Shown here: piece by piece, positions 12,001 through 23,039 of the stretch | Position numbering within the stretch: position 1 is the first letter of the stretch | Layout of the letters: each line of letters starts with the position of its first letter | Assembly (NCBI GenBank): GCA_027625915.1 | Contig: JANTQA010000032.1 | Span: 4,526,001-4,590,000 of the forward strand | Reading direction: 5' to 3' | DNA from: Anaeramoeba flamelloides | Taxonomy: Eukaryota > Metamonada > Anaeramoebidae | Length of the DNA stretch: 64,000 nt | Position numbers and translations under genes: made by a program | The notes under the pieces: generated by a model | What the model was told of the DNA's origin: nothing | Seen by the model: the letters and a program-made list of their open reading frames with translations, nothing else | Databases searched by the model: none

Positions 12001-14205
12001 GTTTACATCCATATTAAAACTCGGGAATTTTACAAAATATACTAAACAGATATTCTTATGTTTATGTTATGAGCAAAGATAAATCAAAATTTTGTAAATT
12101 ATGCCAAAAAAATATTTTAATTTAGAAATTATTGAAGATTTGGATCATTTTTTATGGAACTGCCCAGCCTATGAAAATAATCATAAAATCTGGATATCTG
12201 AATTAAAACAATTTTTTTTAATATATTAAATAATAGTAATATTTTTGATATTATTATAAAAAAAGATTCATCATATTTATTCTCTCTAGTGGATAATAGA
12301 CTAATTTTTGAGTCTTGAATAAAAATCAAAATAAAAATTATTGCAACCAAGTTCCTACAAGTCACTTAGAGTGCTGTAGAGTGCCTAACTTTTACAAAAT
12401 TCGAAAGAATGGAGAAAAATCAAAGGTTTTACTCTATTCTTTTGAATTCTGGAAAACCTAATGGTGGTTTTTTTTAATTTAAATGAATTCTGGAAAAGCT
12501 ATGATTTTTCTCTCATCTTTTGAATTCTGGAAAAGTTAATGATAAATAAGAGGATTAACAACTCCTCCCTTGAATAAAAAAAAAAATAGGTTTTTTTTTC
12601 GAAATTTTGTTATTTTGTAAAACTATTTTTTGGATGAATTTGAAATTTACCTTGAAATGGTTCGAAAATCCAAATTTCTCTGCTTACACCCATTTCACTT
12701 TATTTTAAAGTATTGGAAAGTTTAGTGTGAGTGTATCAATATATTTTAATATCATCTCGAGTCAGAGATAAACAAGAGCCGATTTGAAATTTAGTTTATT
12801 TTGTAAGGTTCGAGAATTTCGGAAAGTTTTTGGATCAGTAAATGATTTCCCAAAATCAAAAAATAAAATAAAAATAAAATTTGTAATATTTTGACTTTCC
12901 ATTCACATATAATCAAATACGTTTTTTTTTGTGTCATAATACTGTATTCCAATTCCCATAGAATACAAAAACCGAATACTCCTTAATCTGTTTAAATTTT
13001 ATGATATTTAAATTATATTTTGAATTGTAAATTTATTATTTCAAATTACAATATTTAATAATAATCAAATAATAATTTATTCTTTTTTTTTTTTTTTTTT
13101 AGGAATATAATTAAAGAAATTTGTTAATATAACTTTAATCAAAAAATTACAATTCTTTACTCTGTGTCATATGTTATTCTTCGGATAATAAAACTAATTA
13201 TTAATAATAAATAAATAAATATTAAGGAGTGTGTTCTTATTTTAATTTAATTCATTATACTTTTTTTATTATTATCTATAAATTTCTTGGAAATCTTTTA
13301 TTATGGGGATTGATATAGCCACCAGGTAAGTTTCAAATATATATTTCATTTTCTTTATTTTTTTAAATTCTTTTTTTTTTTTTTTATAATTGGTATTTTT
13401 TTGATAATTATTATGGGATTTTTCTTTCTAAAATAATGTTTTTGAAGGTGCCTGAAAAATTAAATGTATCAACATTAACCAAAAAAATATCTCTAAAAAA
13501 AATCATACAAAATCAATTTTTTTAAAATTAATTGACATGTTTTCAATTTGGGAGTTTTCTGTTTAATTGTATTTTTATAATCATTTAATAGGAACATCAA
13601 AAACTACTTTGGCAAAAGCTGTTGCTAACAGTACAAATTGTACGTTCTTAAGTGTCAGCGGTGCAGAAATATTTTCAAAATATTTGGGTGAAGCAGAAAG
13701 AATTGTAAGAAATCTTTTCCAACAGGCAAGAAAATCGCACCCAACAATAATCTTTATTGATGAAATTGAATCAATGGTTGGCAAGAGAAGCCTTTCTTCG
13801 TCAAAAAGTTCATCAAATAATGTAAAAGATAGAGTTTTATCTACATTTTTAAATGAACTGGATGGAATTGAACAAATACGGGGTGTTGTTGTAATTGGAT
13901 CTACAAATAGGCCTGATTTAATTGACGATGCTCTCTTAAGGCCAGGTAGATTTGGAAAAATATTATCCGTTCCGCTCCCTGATCAAAAATCAAGAAGAAA
14001 AATATTCTCAATTAAAACAAAAAATATGATCATTCACCAAAATGTTGATTTAGATTTGTTAAGTGGTGAATTAACGGATGGCTTTTCTGGTGCTGAAATT
14101 GAAAATCTTTGCCGCGAAGCTGCATTGTTGTCTCTCCGTGAAAATATAAATAATGAAAATGTACAAATGAAGCATTTTCAAATGGCTTTAAAAAATAAAA
14201 ATTAG
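9078..14205 (+). CDS. AFG2: AFG2/SPATA5-type double AAA ATPase
   Basis: AFG2/SPATA5 proteins release shuttling factors such as Rlp24 from pre-60S ribosomes in the cytoplasm. The exons are 9078-10778, a 7-nt microexon at 13319-13325 and 13592-14205; together they give 773 residues, close to yeast Afg2. The ATG at 9078 follows a long T run; the 13 codons before it are T-tract translation. The second AAA domain starts at SWEDIGGLEDVKLKIKQAVE and has Walker A GPPGTSKT, completed only by the microexon. Ser in that motif is typical of this family (human GPPGCSKT). Walker B is FIDEIES, followed by NRPDLID and LLRPGRFG. The first AAA domain is degenerate: GIKGIGKKS in place of GPPGTGKT and LLVNNCE in place of a DE-type Walker B. 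It also has a Lys-rich insertion near residues 350-370. The family call is firm; activity of the first domain is doubtful. Confidence 0.93.
10960..11410. repeat. Composite hairpin repeat cluster 3
   Basis: Hairpin modules lie at about 11158-11232 and 11337-11408, preceded by CGTTAGG-bounded A/T palindromes from about 10975 to 11105. The last arm reads ACTCTATTCTTTTAAATCCT then GGAAAACCTAAC. The cluster directly precedes the 565-bp repeat at 11441. Confidence 0.65.
11441..12005 (+). repeat. 565-bp repeat, closely matching 54066-54645
   Basis: The copy starts at TAAACTCTTTTTCAAAAAAT and stays alignable with 54066-54645 to its last base, with few differences outside the A-tracts. Similarity stops abruptly at TGAAAAATAGTTTA: this copy continues into LINE-like sequence, the other into a hairpin cluster. 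The TAAACTCTTTTTCA start also appears at 14447 and 20732, so it looks like a family boundary. Confidence 0.8.
12035..12367 (+). mobile_element. LINE (non-LTR) 3' coding remnant
   Basis: The translated plus strand shows the zinc-knuckle tail typical of non-LTR reverse transcriptase proteins: KFCKLC, then after a short gap EDLDHFLWNCPAYEN, then IWISELKQF and a basic C-terminal end KIIATKFLQVT before a stop at the right edge. The reading frame is interrupted in several places, by at least one stop and by frame changes, so it is dead. Only the last 110 or so codons are left. The family within LINEs cannot be told from this piece. Confidence 0.6.
12361..12545. repeat. Composite hairpin repeat cluster 4
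   Basis: It begins with the tail module in reverse (AGAGTGCTGTAGAGTGCCTA), then a hairpin at 12394-12461 and another half at 12478-12538, each ending in TTTTGAATTCTGGAAAA. It abuts the LINE remnant on its right side. Confidence 0.65.
13319..13325 (+). other. AFG2: Seven-nucleotide microexon (CCACCAG)
   Basis: The seven bases lie between a clean acceptor (GATATAG) and a consensus donor (GTAAGTTT). Joined to exon 1 (ending GGT) and exon 3 (starting GA ACA TCA), they give GGT-CCA-CCA-GGA-ACA, that is G-P-P-G-T followed by SKTT, the Walker A loop of the second AAA domain. Direct joining of exon 1 to exon 3 would lose Pro-Pro-Gly. No other placement in the intron is needed. The downstream intron is 266 bp. 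Confidence 0.9.
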
Positions 14206-14446
14206 CAATATTTTTATTTTATTTTAATTTATTTTATTTAGATGTGGATTAAAATGATTTTTATCGTTAATCGAGATTTAAAATAAAATAAAATTGGTAA
14301 ATAAATTTCCATAGACAAAATATACTATTGATTTAACGTTTATTTTATATATATATATAAATTTTTGATTGGATTTGATGGAAATTTATGATATTTTTTT
14401 TGGTACGAATAATCTTGATAAGTTTTTATTACTTTTTATAAGATAT

Positions 14447-14600
14447 AAACTCTTTTTCAGTCAAAGAGGCCCAGTTTTATTGAACAAATTGAACATATTC
14501 GATGAGTTTGATTCATTTCTCTTCTCAATATAAATTTTCATTTTTTAGATCTGATCTATTTTTTCCAATTTCTGGAAAGTTTTTTTTTTTGGTTTTTTTT
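14447..14600 (+). repeat. Short repeat matching 26540-26690, copy 1
   Basis: The block GTTTTATTGAACAAATTGAA corresponds to GTTTTATTGAAGAAATAGAA in the other copy, and the following GATCTGATC(T/A)..TTTTTT also aligns. Both can be read as TLF..K..SFIE.IE.I and then hit a stop, so they may be tips of an old coding element. The family is unknown. Confidence 0.5.
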
Positions 14601-15084
14601 TCTTTATGCTTTTTTTTTTTTTTTTTCTTTTCTTTACTATTTTTTTTTAAAAAAGTAAATTTAAAAAAAAAATATTTTATACTCTAAATTAACATACATA
14701 AAAGTCGGGTGTTGTGTTTTCGTTTAAAATTCATACATTTACAATAAAAAAAATCTAATGGTCAACAATTTTAATTTTATCCAAGAAATTGAGAAATTTA
14801 GCACTAGAGGTTTTCATGAAAGTGAAAGTAAATTTTTTACAAATATTTTATTGTTTTTGTAAATTTAAAGTTAATTCGGGTATTTCTTATATGAATATCC
14901 ACTCTAGACTGATTTTATCGTTTTCTTATATTTTAAAACAATCATATGTTTGTTGATTCTTAATAAATAGTGAATTTTTATTATTGGCTTGGATTCTTTT
15001 AGTAAAAGAAAGTTAATTTTAAGTAGAGTATTAATATTGTTAAGCTATTGGCGTTACCAGGTATTTTTTCATAATAAAAATATG

Positions 15085-15830
15085 TTTTAATTCGGTGTAA
15101 AGGATAATAGTTCAACATGGTCTCAAATTAGCTCCAAATAATCTATTATAAATCTTATTGTTCAATAAATTATTACATTTTTTTACTAAAGATCACTTTT
15201 AAAAATTTATATTTTCTATTTTGTTTTTTTTTAATTCCTTTTATCAAATCAAAAAATAGCACTCAAAATAATAGTATTCCAAGTATTGAACAATTCTTAT
15301 TTAAAACTTCAATGGTTGCGTTTTTTTATAATTTTTTAATTTCAAAGATTAACTCAATAATTTTCAACAGAAAAAAAAAAAAAAACAAAGACGCATTAGT
15401 TTTTTTTTACTTTTTTTATAAATCTACTTGTAACATCAATATTTTAGCAAGATGTACATAATAATTTGTCAAAAATAATCTATTGGTTAATTATTTAATT
15501 TTTTTCAAAAAACGAATTTTTTAGTAACTACTTATGTATATTTTGCTGAAAATTTAAGCAAGATATTTTACAACTTTGGAGTCTGAATATATTTGGTTCT
15601 TTCTCTCAATTTGTGTGAAATGCAGATTTTTTTCTCAAATTCTTCAGACCTTTTTTAATAATACAGAGATCATTTTTAATTGATGAGATCAACAAATATC
15701 ACTGCTATAGTCATTGGATTTTTTTTGGGGCACTAGAGTAATGAAAACACTAATACGGTTTACACCCAATAGCAAAATACTTTAATCCGAAGCTTCTCCT
15801 TTGTAGACGCTAATCCTTTAATATCTTCAT
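15085..15830 (+). repeat. Dispersed repeat family A, copy 2
   Basis: It shares CTATTATAAAT(C/A)TTATTG.TCAAT with the 36.9-kb copy and GATCATTTTTAATTGATGAG with the 8.57-kb copy. The block CTATTGGTTAATTATTTAAT is identical to the one at 37.44 kb. It is strongly diverged and shows no reading frame. Confidence 0.5.
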
Positions 15831-17555
15831 AAAAAATTTGTATATTTTGTGTTTTGGTGGGTGAAATATAATGAGTAAACCTCATCTCAGTAATTATTAA
15901 TATGAGTCTATTTTTTGAAATTATTCATTCACAAAGGTTCCTAATACTAAAACAAAAAAATGTATTCTATTTTTTTTGTTTCACAATTAAGTTAATTCTT
16001 GAAAAAGGGAAAACATATTTTTCATTTTATGTTGAAAAGTATTGATTTTGAAAGAAAATTTTTTATTTAGTTTTTTTTTTCTTTCATTAATATTCCAATT
16101 CAAATATCAACCAATATCCATATAAAAGTATAGGTGGTAAAATAAATCTAAATTGGATATAAATTTAAAAAAACTTAATCAAGTCATTTCAGATCAAATT
16201 ACATTAAAATATTTATTCTTGAAAGTTTTTTAATATTTTTTTCACATTTTATAAATAAAAGGTGAAAAAAACTTTTGCAAAATAATTTACAAAATTTTCA
16301 AATTTGAAACAAAATTGTTTGGAAATAATCAAAAAGAATCATCATAACAATTTAAATCATTTTTGCCATAAAAAATATGATTTTGAATTTTGTGGATAAA
16401 ATTACTATATTCCCAAATATCTTTAAGAGTTCTTTATTTTGATAAATCAAATTATATGTTAAAACCAGAAAAAGTTTCTGGGTAAAATTTTTAAATGACT
16501 TTGGAAATTTAATTCTTATAATTATCCTTTTTCTTAGGATAATATAAATATTTTTCAATATATCTTTAAAATCTTTTTTTTTGGTTAAACAAAAAGAATT
16601 ATCTCAGAAAAAAGGAAAAAAATCTTTATCTTAATATTCCTGACAATAAATTCTATTTATTATCTAATAATGTTGAAAATGATAATAAACAGAGTCAAAA
16701 ACATGTTTAACATGGGAAATAAAATATATATAAATCTTTTATTTTTCATAAAAAATGGAAAAAACAATTGATCTAACTGATAAAATGCTTAATATGAGTT
16801 TTTGAGTAGATCAGAATTTTTTAAAATTTCCAAACATACAAAATAAGTAAGTAGAATATCAAAAATTGGGTTTTTGAAAATTGTGACCTATTGTCGTGAA
16901 TGGCGATGCTCTAGCAGAAAAATTGACCTAATACGACTTTTATATATATACTATCAGATCACAATTATTGCACAAAATAATCAAAATAAAGAAAAATAAA
17001 AAAACAATACTAAATATAAAGTGATTAGACATTATAACACAATCTTTTTTTTTTCAACTATAATAATAATCCCAAAAAAAAAAAAAAATCTATATAATAT
17101 TCAAGATTTTTGTATTAAAAATAAAATATTTTTTTTGTAGCTTGTTTGATTAATTAGAGTGTTGGTTAAAAAGTTTACAGACTGTATGTATTTCTGTAAA
17201 ATAAGGCACAGGAAAATTAAACTTTAATAGCTTTAAGTAAAAGCATAGCCCAAATACCAGAATGAATTAGATCTTTATCATTTAAGATTCACAAACGAAA
17301 GAAATTTATATTACTTTTCTTATTTCCTTTTTTTTTTTACTCTTACAAAGAAATGTTTATCTAAATTCCTCCAAATTACTTTTAATAGGATTCTTAAAAA
17401 GTGCATTGGAAAATATTGCTAAAATACAATTATGTTAATTCGTAATTTTATTATAAAGTGTAAAACGGTGCCTAATGTAATTTCAAAAAATACCTTTTAG
17501 GATTAATTTTGTAAAGATCTTTTGGTTTTTTTCAACGAATAATTCTTCCGGTCTA

Positions 17556-17964
17556 TTCAAAATAAAGCCACAATGGAAGATGTTTGAGTCAAAACATTGT
17601 TAAATTATGCTCTTTATCTCATGATATACAGAAGAACTATGAAAGTTTCTACTTTTAGGAATTTGAAATTTTTCCTGATCAAATTCTTAATTGTAAGTTA
17701 GCGAAACCCCAAACCCAGCCTTTTTTGTTCTAAGACAATTATTATGTAATTTCAAATAAAAATCTTTGAAAAATTGAGTTATTTCAAAAATAGTTTCGCA
17801 GTGGTTTTTAGTAGATACTTAAGTTGAGAAGAATTCTAATCAAGCAAAATAGACAAAATTCCTAAAAATTCAAAAATTAAATAATTCTTCAATATTCAAT
17901 GAGATAAAGAGTATAACTATACAATGATTTTACTTGTACACGTTTATAGTGGCTTTATTTTGGA
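17556..17964. mobile_element. MITE family 2 (TA-flanked terminal inverted repeats)
   Basis: The left end after TA reads TTCAAAATAAAGCCAC and the right end GTGGCTTTATTTTGGA before TA. Arms of about 120 bp pair imperfectly, including TATGCTCTTTATCTCATGAT against ATTCAATGAGATAAAGAGTA. It is 409 bp long with no coding potential. A TA target duplication and ends of this kind are typical of Tc1/mariner-type non-autonomous elements; the family assignment is inference. Confidence 0.7.
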
Positions 17965-18289
17965 TAACCTTTAAAAATTTTTTGGGTAACTGATATATTG
18001 GTATTTGAATTATAAACCCTTAAATTTTTCACTTCATTTTCGATTTCCTTTTTCAAATAGAAGTTCAAAATTACAATCTATTTCTTGAAAACTCGATTAG
18101 GAAAAAGAAAAGAATGGAAAAATGAAAAGGAAAAATTTTTCACTTTAAATGCGATTACCAAACGGGAAAAAATTTTTTACGTAATTTCTTTTTCACTACA
18201 CTACATTTTTAGGAACAACCTTAAATTCCAAAGAAACAAACTAAAATTTATGATATATATTTATATGTCAGGTACTTTTTTATGATATG

Positions 18290-18430
18290 TAGGTGTATTT
18301 TGGGACAAACAGTGGGTGTGTTAAGAATCCTAAATACAACCCAGATTTCGAATTGAAAAAAAGAAAACCAGTCAAAAATTTTTTCTTATTGTTTGTGCAA
18401 ATACCATTATTTTATCAAAATTAACGATAA
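18290..18430 (+). repeat. Repeat matching 23040-23170, copy 1
   Basis: The core TTTCGAATTGAAAAAAAGAA aligns with TTCCGAATTGAAAAAAAAGA at about 23.11 kb, with matching flanks (TACAACCC / CCAACATA; CAAATAC; GATGAAGAT/GAAGATGAA). It is diverged and its function is unknown. Confidence 0.4.
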
Positions 18431-19329
18431 AGATGAAGATCTGCACGATTTCAAAAAAGAAAAAATTCGAAACAAATTAAGTGTCTCCTAATGGGTGCTG
18501 TCTGGAAAAGGGACAAGGTTGTTTTGAAATAATTCGTGGATAAAGAGGGAAGATTAAAAAAAAGAAAAATATTAAAGAAAAAAAAAAAGAAATTAATTGT
18601 TTATTATCAATACAATGCAAAAGTAGCTTTAAAACGAATAATTTCGAAACAAATACTTTCATTGATTCGTTTGGTTGGTTATAAAATCTTGGTATCATTG
18701 CTATCGAAGAGAGTTTTGTTTAAAATTTAATTGACGTCCATACTTGGAGATTAACAAAGAAGAAAAGTGCCAAGCAAACATAAAAGATTAAAAAAAATAA
18801 TAGCACTTGCATCACTTGATTCATAGTACCACCCATAATTGTAAATTTGCCGTCTATTTGTTTACACATTGCTAATATAATCTATTAATAATTTACAAAG
18901 GACCAAAAATATGAAATTTAAGGAAAGATAAAAAAATAAAAAAATAAATGATCAAAAAAAGCATACCAACAAAAATTCCTTAAAAAATTTGTTTTTTCAT
19001 CACGAAATTTACTAGACTTTCAATTGTTGCCTTTAACACCTAACGAATCATAAGAGTTGTAATTAGTTCATGAATTGAAAAAGTTCTAAATTCTATTTAA
19101 TTGTTGTAAACTAATTTTATTTCTTGGTAAAGTAACTCAACAAGCCTAAAAAATGTGTGGATAACACTTTGGTTTAACTTTAAAAGACACACCATAAAAT
19201 TTGAATCAAACCAGTCTGAAGATTCCCTTTTCAAAAAATGTTCTAAAAAAGCAAGGCTTGGAAATATCAAATATTTCATTCCAGTTTTGTTCACAAACTT
19301 TTGCTTATGTATGACAATTAACATCAGCC

Positions 19330-20090
19330 TATTTTGACAACAACCTATTTTCGATTGGCGAAAATAAGAACCAAAATTTCCTCTTACAACATCTACTTTT
19401 GAAGGATTTTGATTATCTAATTAATTTTATTTCTTATTACAATGCGGTTTTTATTAATTTCCAAAAGGAAGTTTTACTCGACCATTTTTCAATAAGAAAA
19501 CAAAGAAGAGATAAGAAGAATTCAACAAAACAATTTTGAGAAAACAAATTATTTGAGATTACCGCTCTTCTTCTTTAAACAATGAGAATTTTGTGTCTTT
19601 GAAAAAAAAATAGTAACGCTAACTTATTGTAATTCCCTCGTGAGTTAAATTTTGAGTAAATAGTTGTTTTTTTAGATTTAAGATTTGAAACTTATCTCCA
19701 AAAACTATAGTGCTGTAATTAAACCATGTTTTTTACTTTAACCCATTCTGAAAATTTAACTTACTGTTATTTTCCAGGAATTAAATGAAAATTATTATTT
19801 CAAGTTTCCAAATGTAGATAATTATTACGTTTACAATCAAATTAACAGAGTAAAAATTTTGTTTAGAATTCCATTAAGAAGTTTAATTTATTGTCTAAAA
19901 ATATCATTTCAAAACGATTTTGTAAAGATCTTTGTTTTGATTCACTTATAAGCGAGAAAAATATTTCGGAATGGGAACTAAAAAATTTCCTTTTTCAATT
20001 CGAAAATAATAGTATACAAAAACTCTTGACTGATTGTAGAAACCAAAGAAAGAAATCAATAGGATTGAAACAGCGCATATGAAAGAAATA
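19330..20090 (+). pseudogene. Decayed coding-like stretch, unknown family
   Basis: Plus-strand open pieces have protein-like composition unlike the surrounding DNA, for example LLKDFDYLINFISYYNAVF and ISEWELKNFLFQFENN. The right part (19690-20090) is similar to 50190-50890, so this is a repeated sequence. A possible acceptor (TTTTCCAG) precedes GAATTAAATGAA. It is broken in several places and I do not recognise the family; a decayed mobile element or a duplicated host gene both fit. Confidence 0.4.
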
Positions 20091-20730
20091 TGGTTCTTTA
20101 TATAAATTTTAAAAAAGAATTAAAAAGATAATGAAAGATTAAAATGGTATATTTTGATAAAAACATGACAAGTTCTTGAAAAAATGTGAAAAACTGAAAA
20201 ATAAGTTTTATACGGTTTTTAATTGCGAACCTTAAGAGAACCTGAAAATGAAAAGTAATTTCAATTAATAAAAGAATAAATAAAAAAATAAAGACAGACT
20301 GGAGTATTAAACACAATAGTAGTTATATAAAACTATCTTTTGGTATTCAGGTTTTTTCTTTGATTGATCAATTATTAAAAATTTGTTCAAAAAATTGACT
20401 ATTTTTGAGATCTCCAAAACCACATCGAAAATTTCGATAATGAAAGTAGATTTAAATTGTGTTTGTTGGTTTTATTGTTGAAAATAATATAATGGATTAT
20501 TATTAAAAGTTATTTGGTTTCTTCTTTTTATTGATTTTATTTTACGTTTTCAGGTTGTATTAATGCCTCCCCATTAAAAAACGAGACAGACTTTTTTTTC
20601 CGGTTTCACTTCTTTTCCAGAATGATGAGGGTCAAAAAAAGATCATTTTTTGACTTTTAATGAAAGAAAACATTTTATTTCATAAATTATAACATCATGT
20701 TAAAATATTTGAAAATACAAGCACTTAATA

Positions 20731-20935
20731 TAAACTCTTTTTCAAATAAAAGTTCACAAAAAATTTCAAGAATTATTCATAAATGAATCAAATTAATTAT
20801 AGTATCATTCTAAAATATAAGAAACGCTTTAAAACATAAAAAAACACTCAACTGGATCTTTAAAACTCATTAAAACAAAACAATAAAAAATTAAAATTCA
20901 ATATTTTAAAAATTGGTGTTACCCTTTTATTTGAA
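20731..20935 (+). repeat. Diverged partial copy of the 565-bp repeat
   Basis: It starts ATAAACTCTTTTTCAAATAA like 11440 and 54065, and later keeps TAAAATATAAGAAACGC-type spacing and a TTTGAAATGAG block comparable to TTTTTGAAATGAGCATTAC. Internal sequence is much diverged. Confidence 0.35.
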
Positions 20936-20984
20936 ATGAGAAATCTCGTTTTGTAAATTGTAATGAAAAAAATTATAAAACCCA

Positions 20985-21125
20985 ATAAAAACCTTTGAAC
21001 AAGGCGAATTGGGAAAAAGTTCTCCACATTTTATTGATAATTCTTTACACGTCAAACTTTTGTTCTTTAAAGTCTCATTTTCAATATAAAGTTGCAATTC
21101 ATCTGGGTATTTTGTTGGAATGTTT
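20985..21125 (-). pseudogene. Transposase-like helix-turn-helix scrap
   Basis: The minus strand reads KYPDELQLYIENETLKNKSL followed by TCKELSIKCGELFPNSPCSK, a short charged stretch with the look of the N-terminal helix-turn-helix of a DDE transposase. Upstream and downstream frames are closed. The plus-strand open frame over the same bases (20995-21309) is hydrophobic, lacks an ATG and is taken as its shadow. The family is a guess. Confidence 0.3.
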
Positions 21126-21954
21126 TTTCTTTATTTCTCTTTTCTTTGTTCCATGCATCAATCCAATAATGGTCTTTCTTAATTCCTATTTCTATCTTGA
21201 TTCGAAATCAAACTTAAACCGTTTCCATTTATACACTGTTAGATTATTTCCAAATTGGTTTCTTCTGATCTTGCTTTTTCATTTTCCAACTGTTCAATTC
21301 CAAAAATAAAAAAAGCAAAAAATGAAAAAATGAATAATTAAAATGAAAATCACCAATAAGTAATTATCTTATTAACAATCAAAGTTGATGGTATTGACGA
21401 TTTGAGAGGTGTTCCCTTTTGTTTGAAAAATAGTTTATTTGTGCCATATCGATTAATCAAAATTAACCTCAAAATTCAATTTAATTCCAAACCCAATATG
21501 CTCGTATTTCTTCCTATACCCAAGCCTGAAAAAAAAAATTAGTCAAATTTTAGTAATGGGTTAAAGGTTGTTAACAAGGGTTTGTTATTACTACACGACA
21601 TTAAAAACAATATTTTCTATAAAAAAAAAATACAACATTCACTAATTTCATCCTTTTTGATAACTTGAATTATGGTAAACCCAATTAAGTTAATAAAAGA
21701 TCTTTGATCAAAAATTATTTTTAAAGATATTTAACAATTAAAGTTGAAAAATTCAATTTTCAAGTAATATTTTTTTAAATGTTATAGCAAAATGTTGGTA
21801 ATATTTTTTTTTTCTTTACACTTAAGAGGTTCATTTTATTATATTTTAGTATCATTTTGAATCCAATGAATATATTTCTAATTATACACCAATAGTTTGA
21901 CTATTAAAGAATTAAATATTCTTTTAAATTGGAAAAAATATTTTGTTTTTGATT

Positions 21955-22430
21955 TTGGTTAGGTTTTCCTGAATTTAAAAGGATAGAGTAAATCTATATG
22001 ATTTTACTCAATTCTTTTGAATTCTGGAAAATGGCCGTCAGCATTTTTTTAATTTGAGAAATAAAAAGAAAATTTTTGAAATTTTCTTTAAATTTCTTAA
22101 ATTAAAAAAAATCTAGGCACTCTACAGACACTTCCGTTAGGTTTTTTTATTTTTTAGAGTCAGTTTCACTTTTAAGGCACAAACTTTCAACGAAATTTAA
22201 GGCACAATAAAAATTTCAAATTAAGGTACAAAATTCAGGTTCTAGTAAAATAAATTGTAAAAAAAAATTACAAAATTTGTGCCTTAATTTGAGATTTTTT
22301 TGGGCCTGAAATTTCGTTGAAAGTTTGTACCTTAAAAGTCGAACTGACTGTATTATAAATTTTCGGTTTATTACAAACCCCCCAATAAAACCTAGGCACA
22401 TGACGACACCTGACAGACACTTTCAATATT
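21955..22430. repeat. Composite hairpin repeat cluster 5, split by a MITE
   Basis: A hairpin lies at 21961-22033 (AATTTAAAAGGATAGAGTAA against TTTTACTCAATTCTTTTGAA). An A/T palindrome follows, then a GTTAGG-bounded palindrome whose middle is interrupted by MITE copy 22157-22350 and resumes as TATTATAAATTTTCGGTTTA. GGCACATGACGACACCTGAC-type tails close the cluster. Confidence 0.7.
22157..22350. mobile_element. MITE family 1, copy 1 (194 bp)
   Basis: Terminal inverted repeats (GAGTCAGTTTCACTTTTAAG, one base off the family consensus CAGTCAG) are flanked by TA on both sides. Each arm holds three spaced copies of a motif close to AAGGCACAAA. It is inserted in a hairpin module, so it is younger than that module. 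Confidence 0.88.
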
Positions 22431-23039
22431 TAACATTAGTTTTTTTTTTTTCTATATTTGAGTTTTTTTAAATTCTACAATGTTTTCAAAACTATTAGTT
22501 ATTATCTATCCAAGTAACTATACTAAAGTTTAATTTCAAATAAATTCGTTGTGGCATCCCCATTTGAAAAAAATTTATACAAAATAGACCCTTTTCAAGA
22601 GTAGATACTTTTAACAGCCATTACACTATTAAAAGCAATAAATAAAATAGCATCCAAATTTTGAACACGGTAATGTTGGTTATATTGTGAATATAATCTA
22701 TAAAACAGACAAAAGGTTAATTACAGTAATAATTATGTCTAACTTGAAATATTGAATTTTATTTTTTAATACAAGTATAATGAAATTAACCTTTCTTTTG
22801 ATTTTTTATATGTGCTTTGTTGATATACTTGATCAATAGAATCATGAGTGTATCATTATAGCTGTTTGAAATAATCCAATCATACCTTTTTGTCCATTGT
22901 TTCTTTTCTCTAGAAGGCCAGCTAAAATTTAGAAAAGAAATCGAAAACAATTTCAATTCATCCACCTCTCTATTTTTTATCCCAGTGAGTTTTTAAAAGC
23001 TATCGATAATAATGTCTGATCTAGACTTGTTTTTGATTA

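Larger units (their letters stand above)
10779..13318 (+). other. 2.5-kb first intron of the AFG2-like gene
   Basis: The intron runs from GTAAGC to ATATAG. It carries two hairpin clusters, a 565-bp repeat (11441-12005), a LINE 3' remnant (12035-12367) and plain A/T sequence from 12550 to 13318. The load suggests that introns here are as open to insertion as spacers. Confidence 0.8.

Noticed and set aside
16352-16558. A minus-strand frame with a few Trp/Tyr/Cys residues, considered as a LINE piece
   Set aside because: No reverse transcriptase motif or zinc-knuckle spacing could be found.
20995-21309. A 104-residue hydrophobic plus-strand frame resembling a membrane protein
   Set aside because: It has no ATG and is T-rich; the minus strand has a more protein-like reading.
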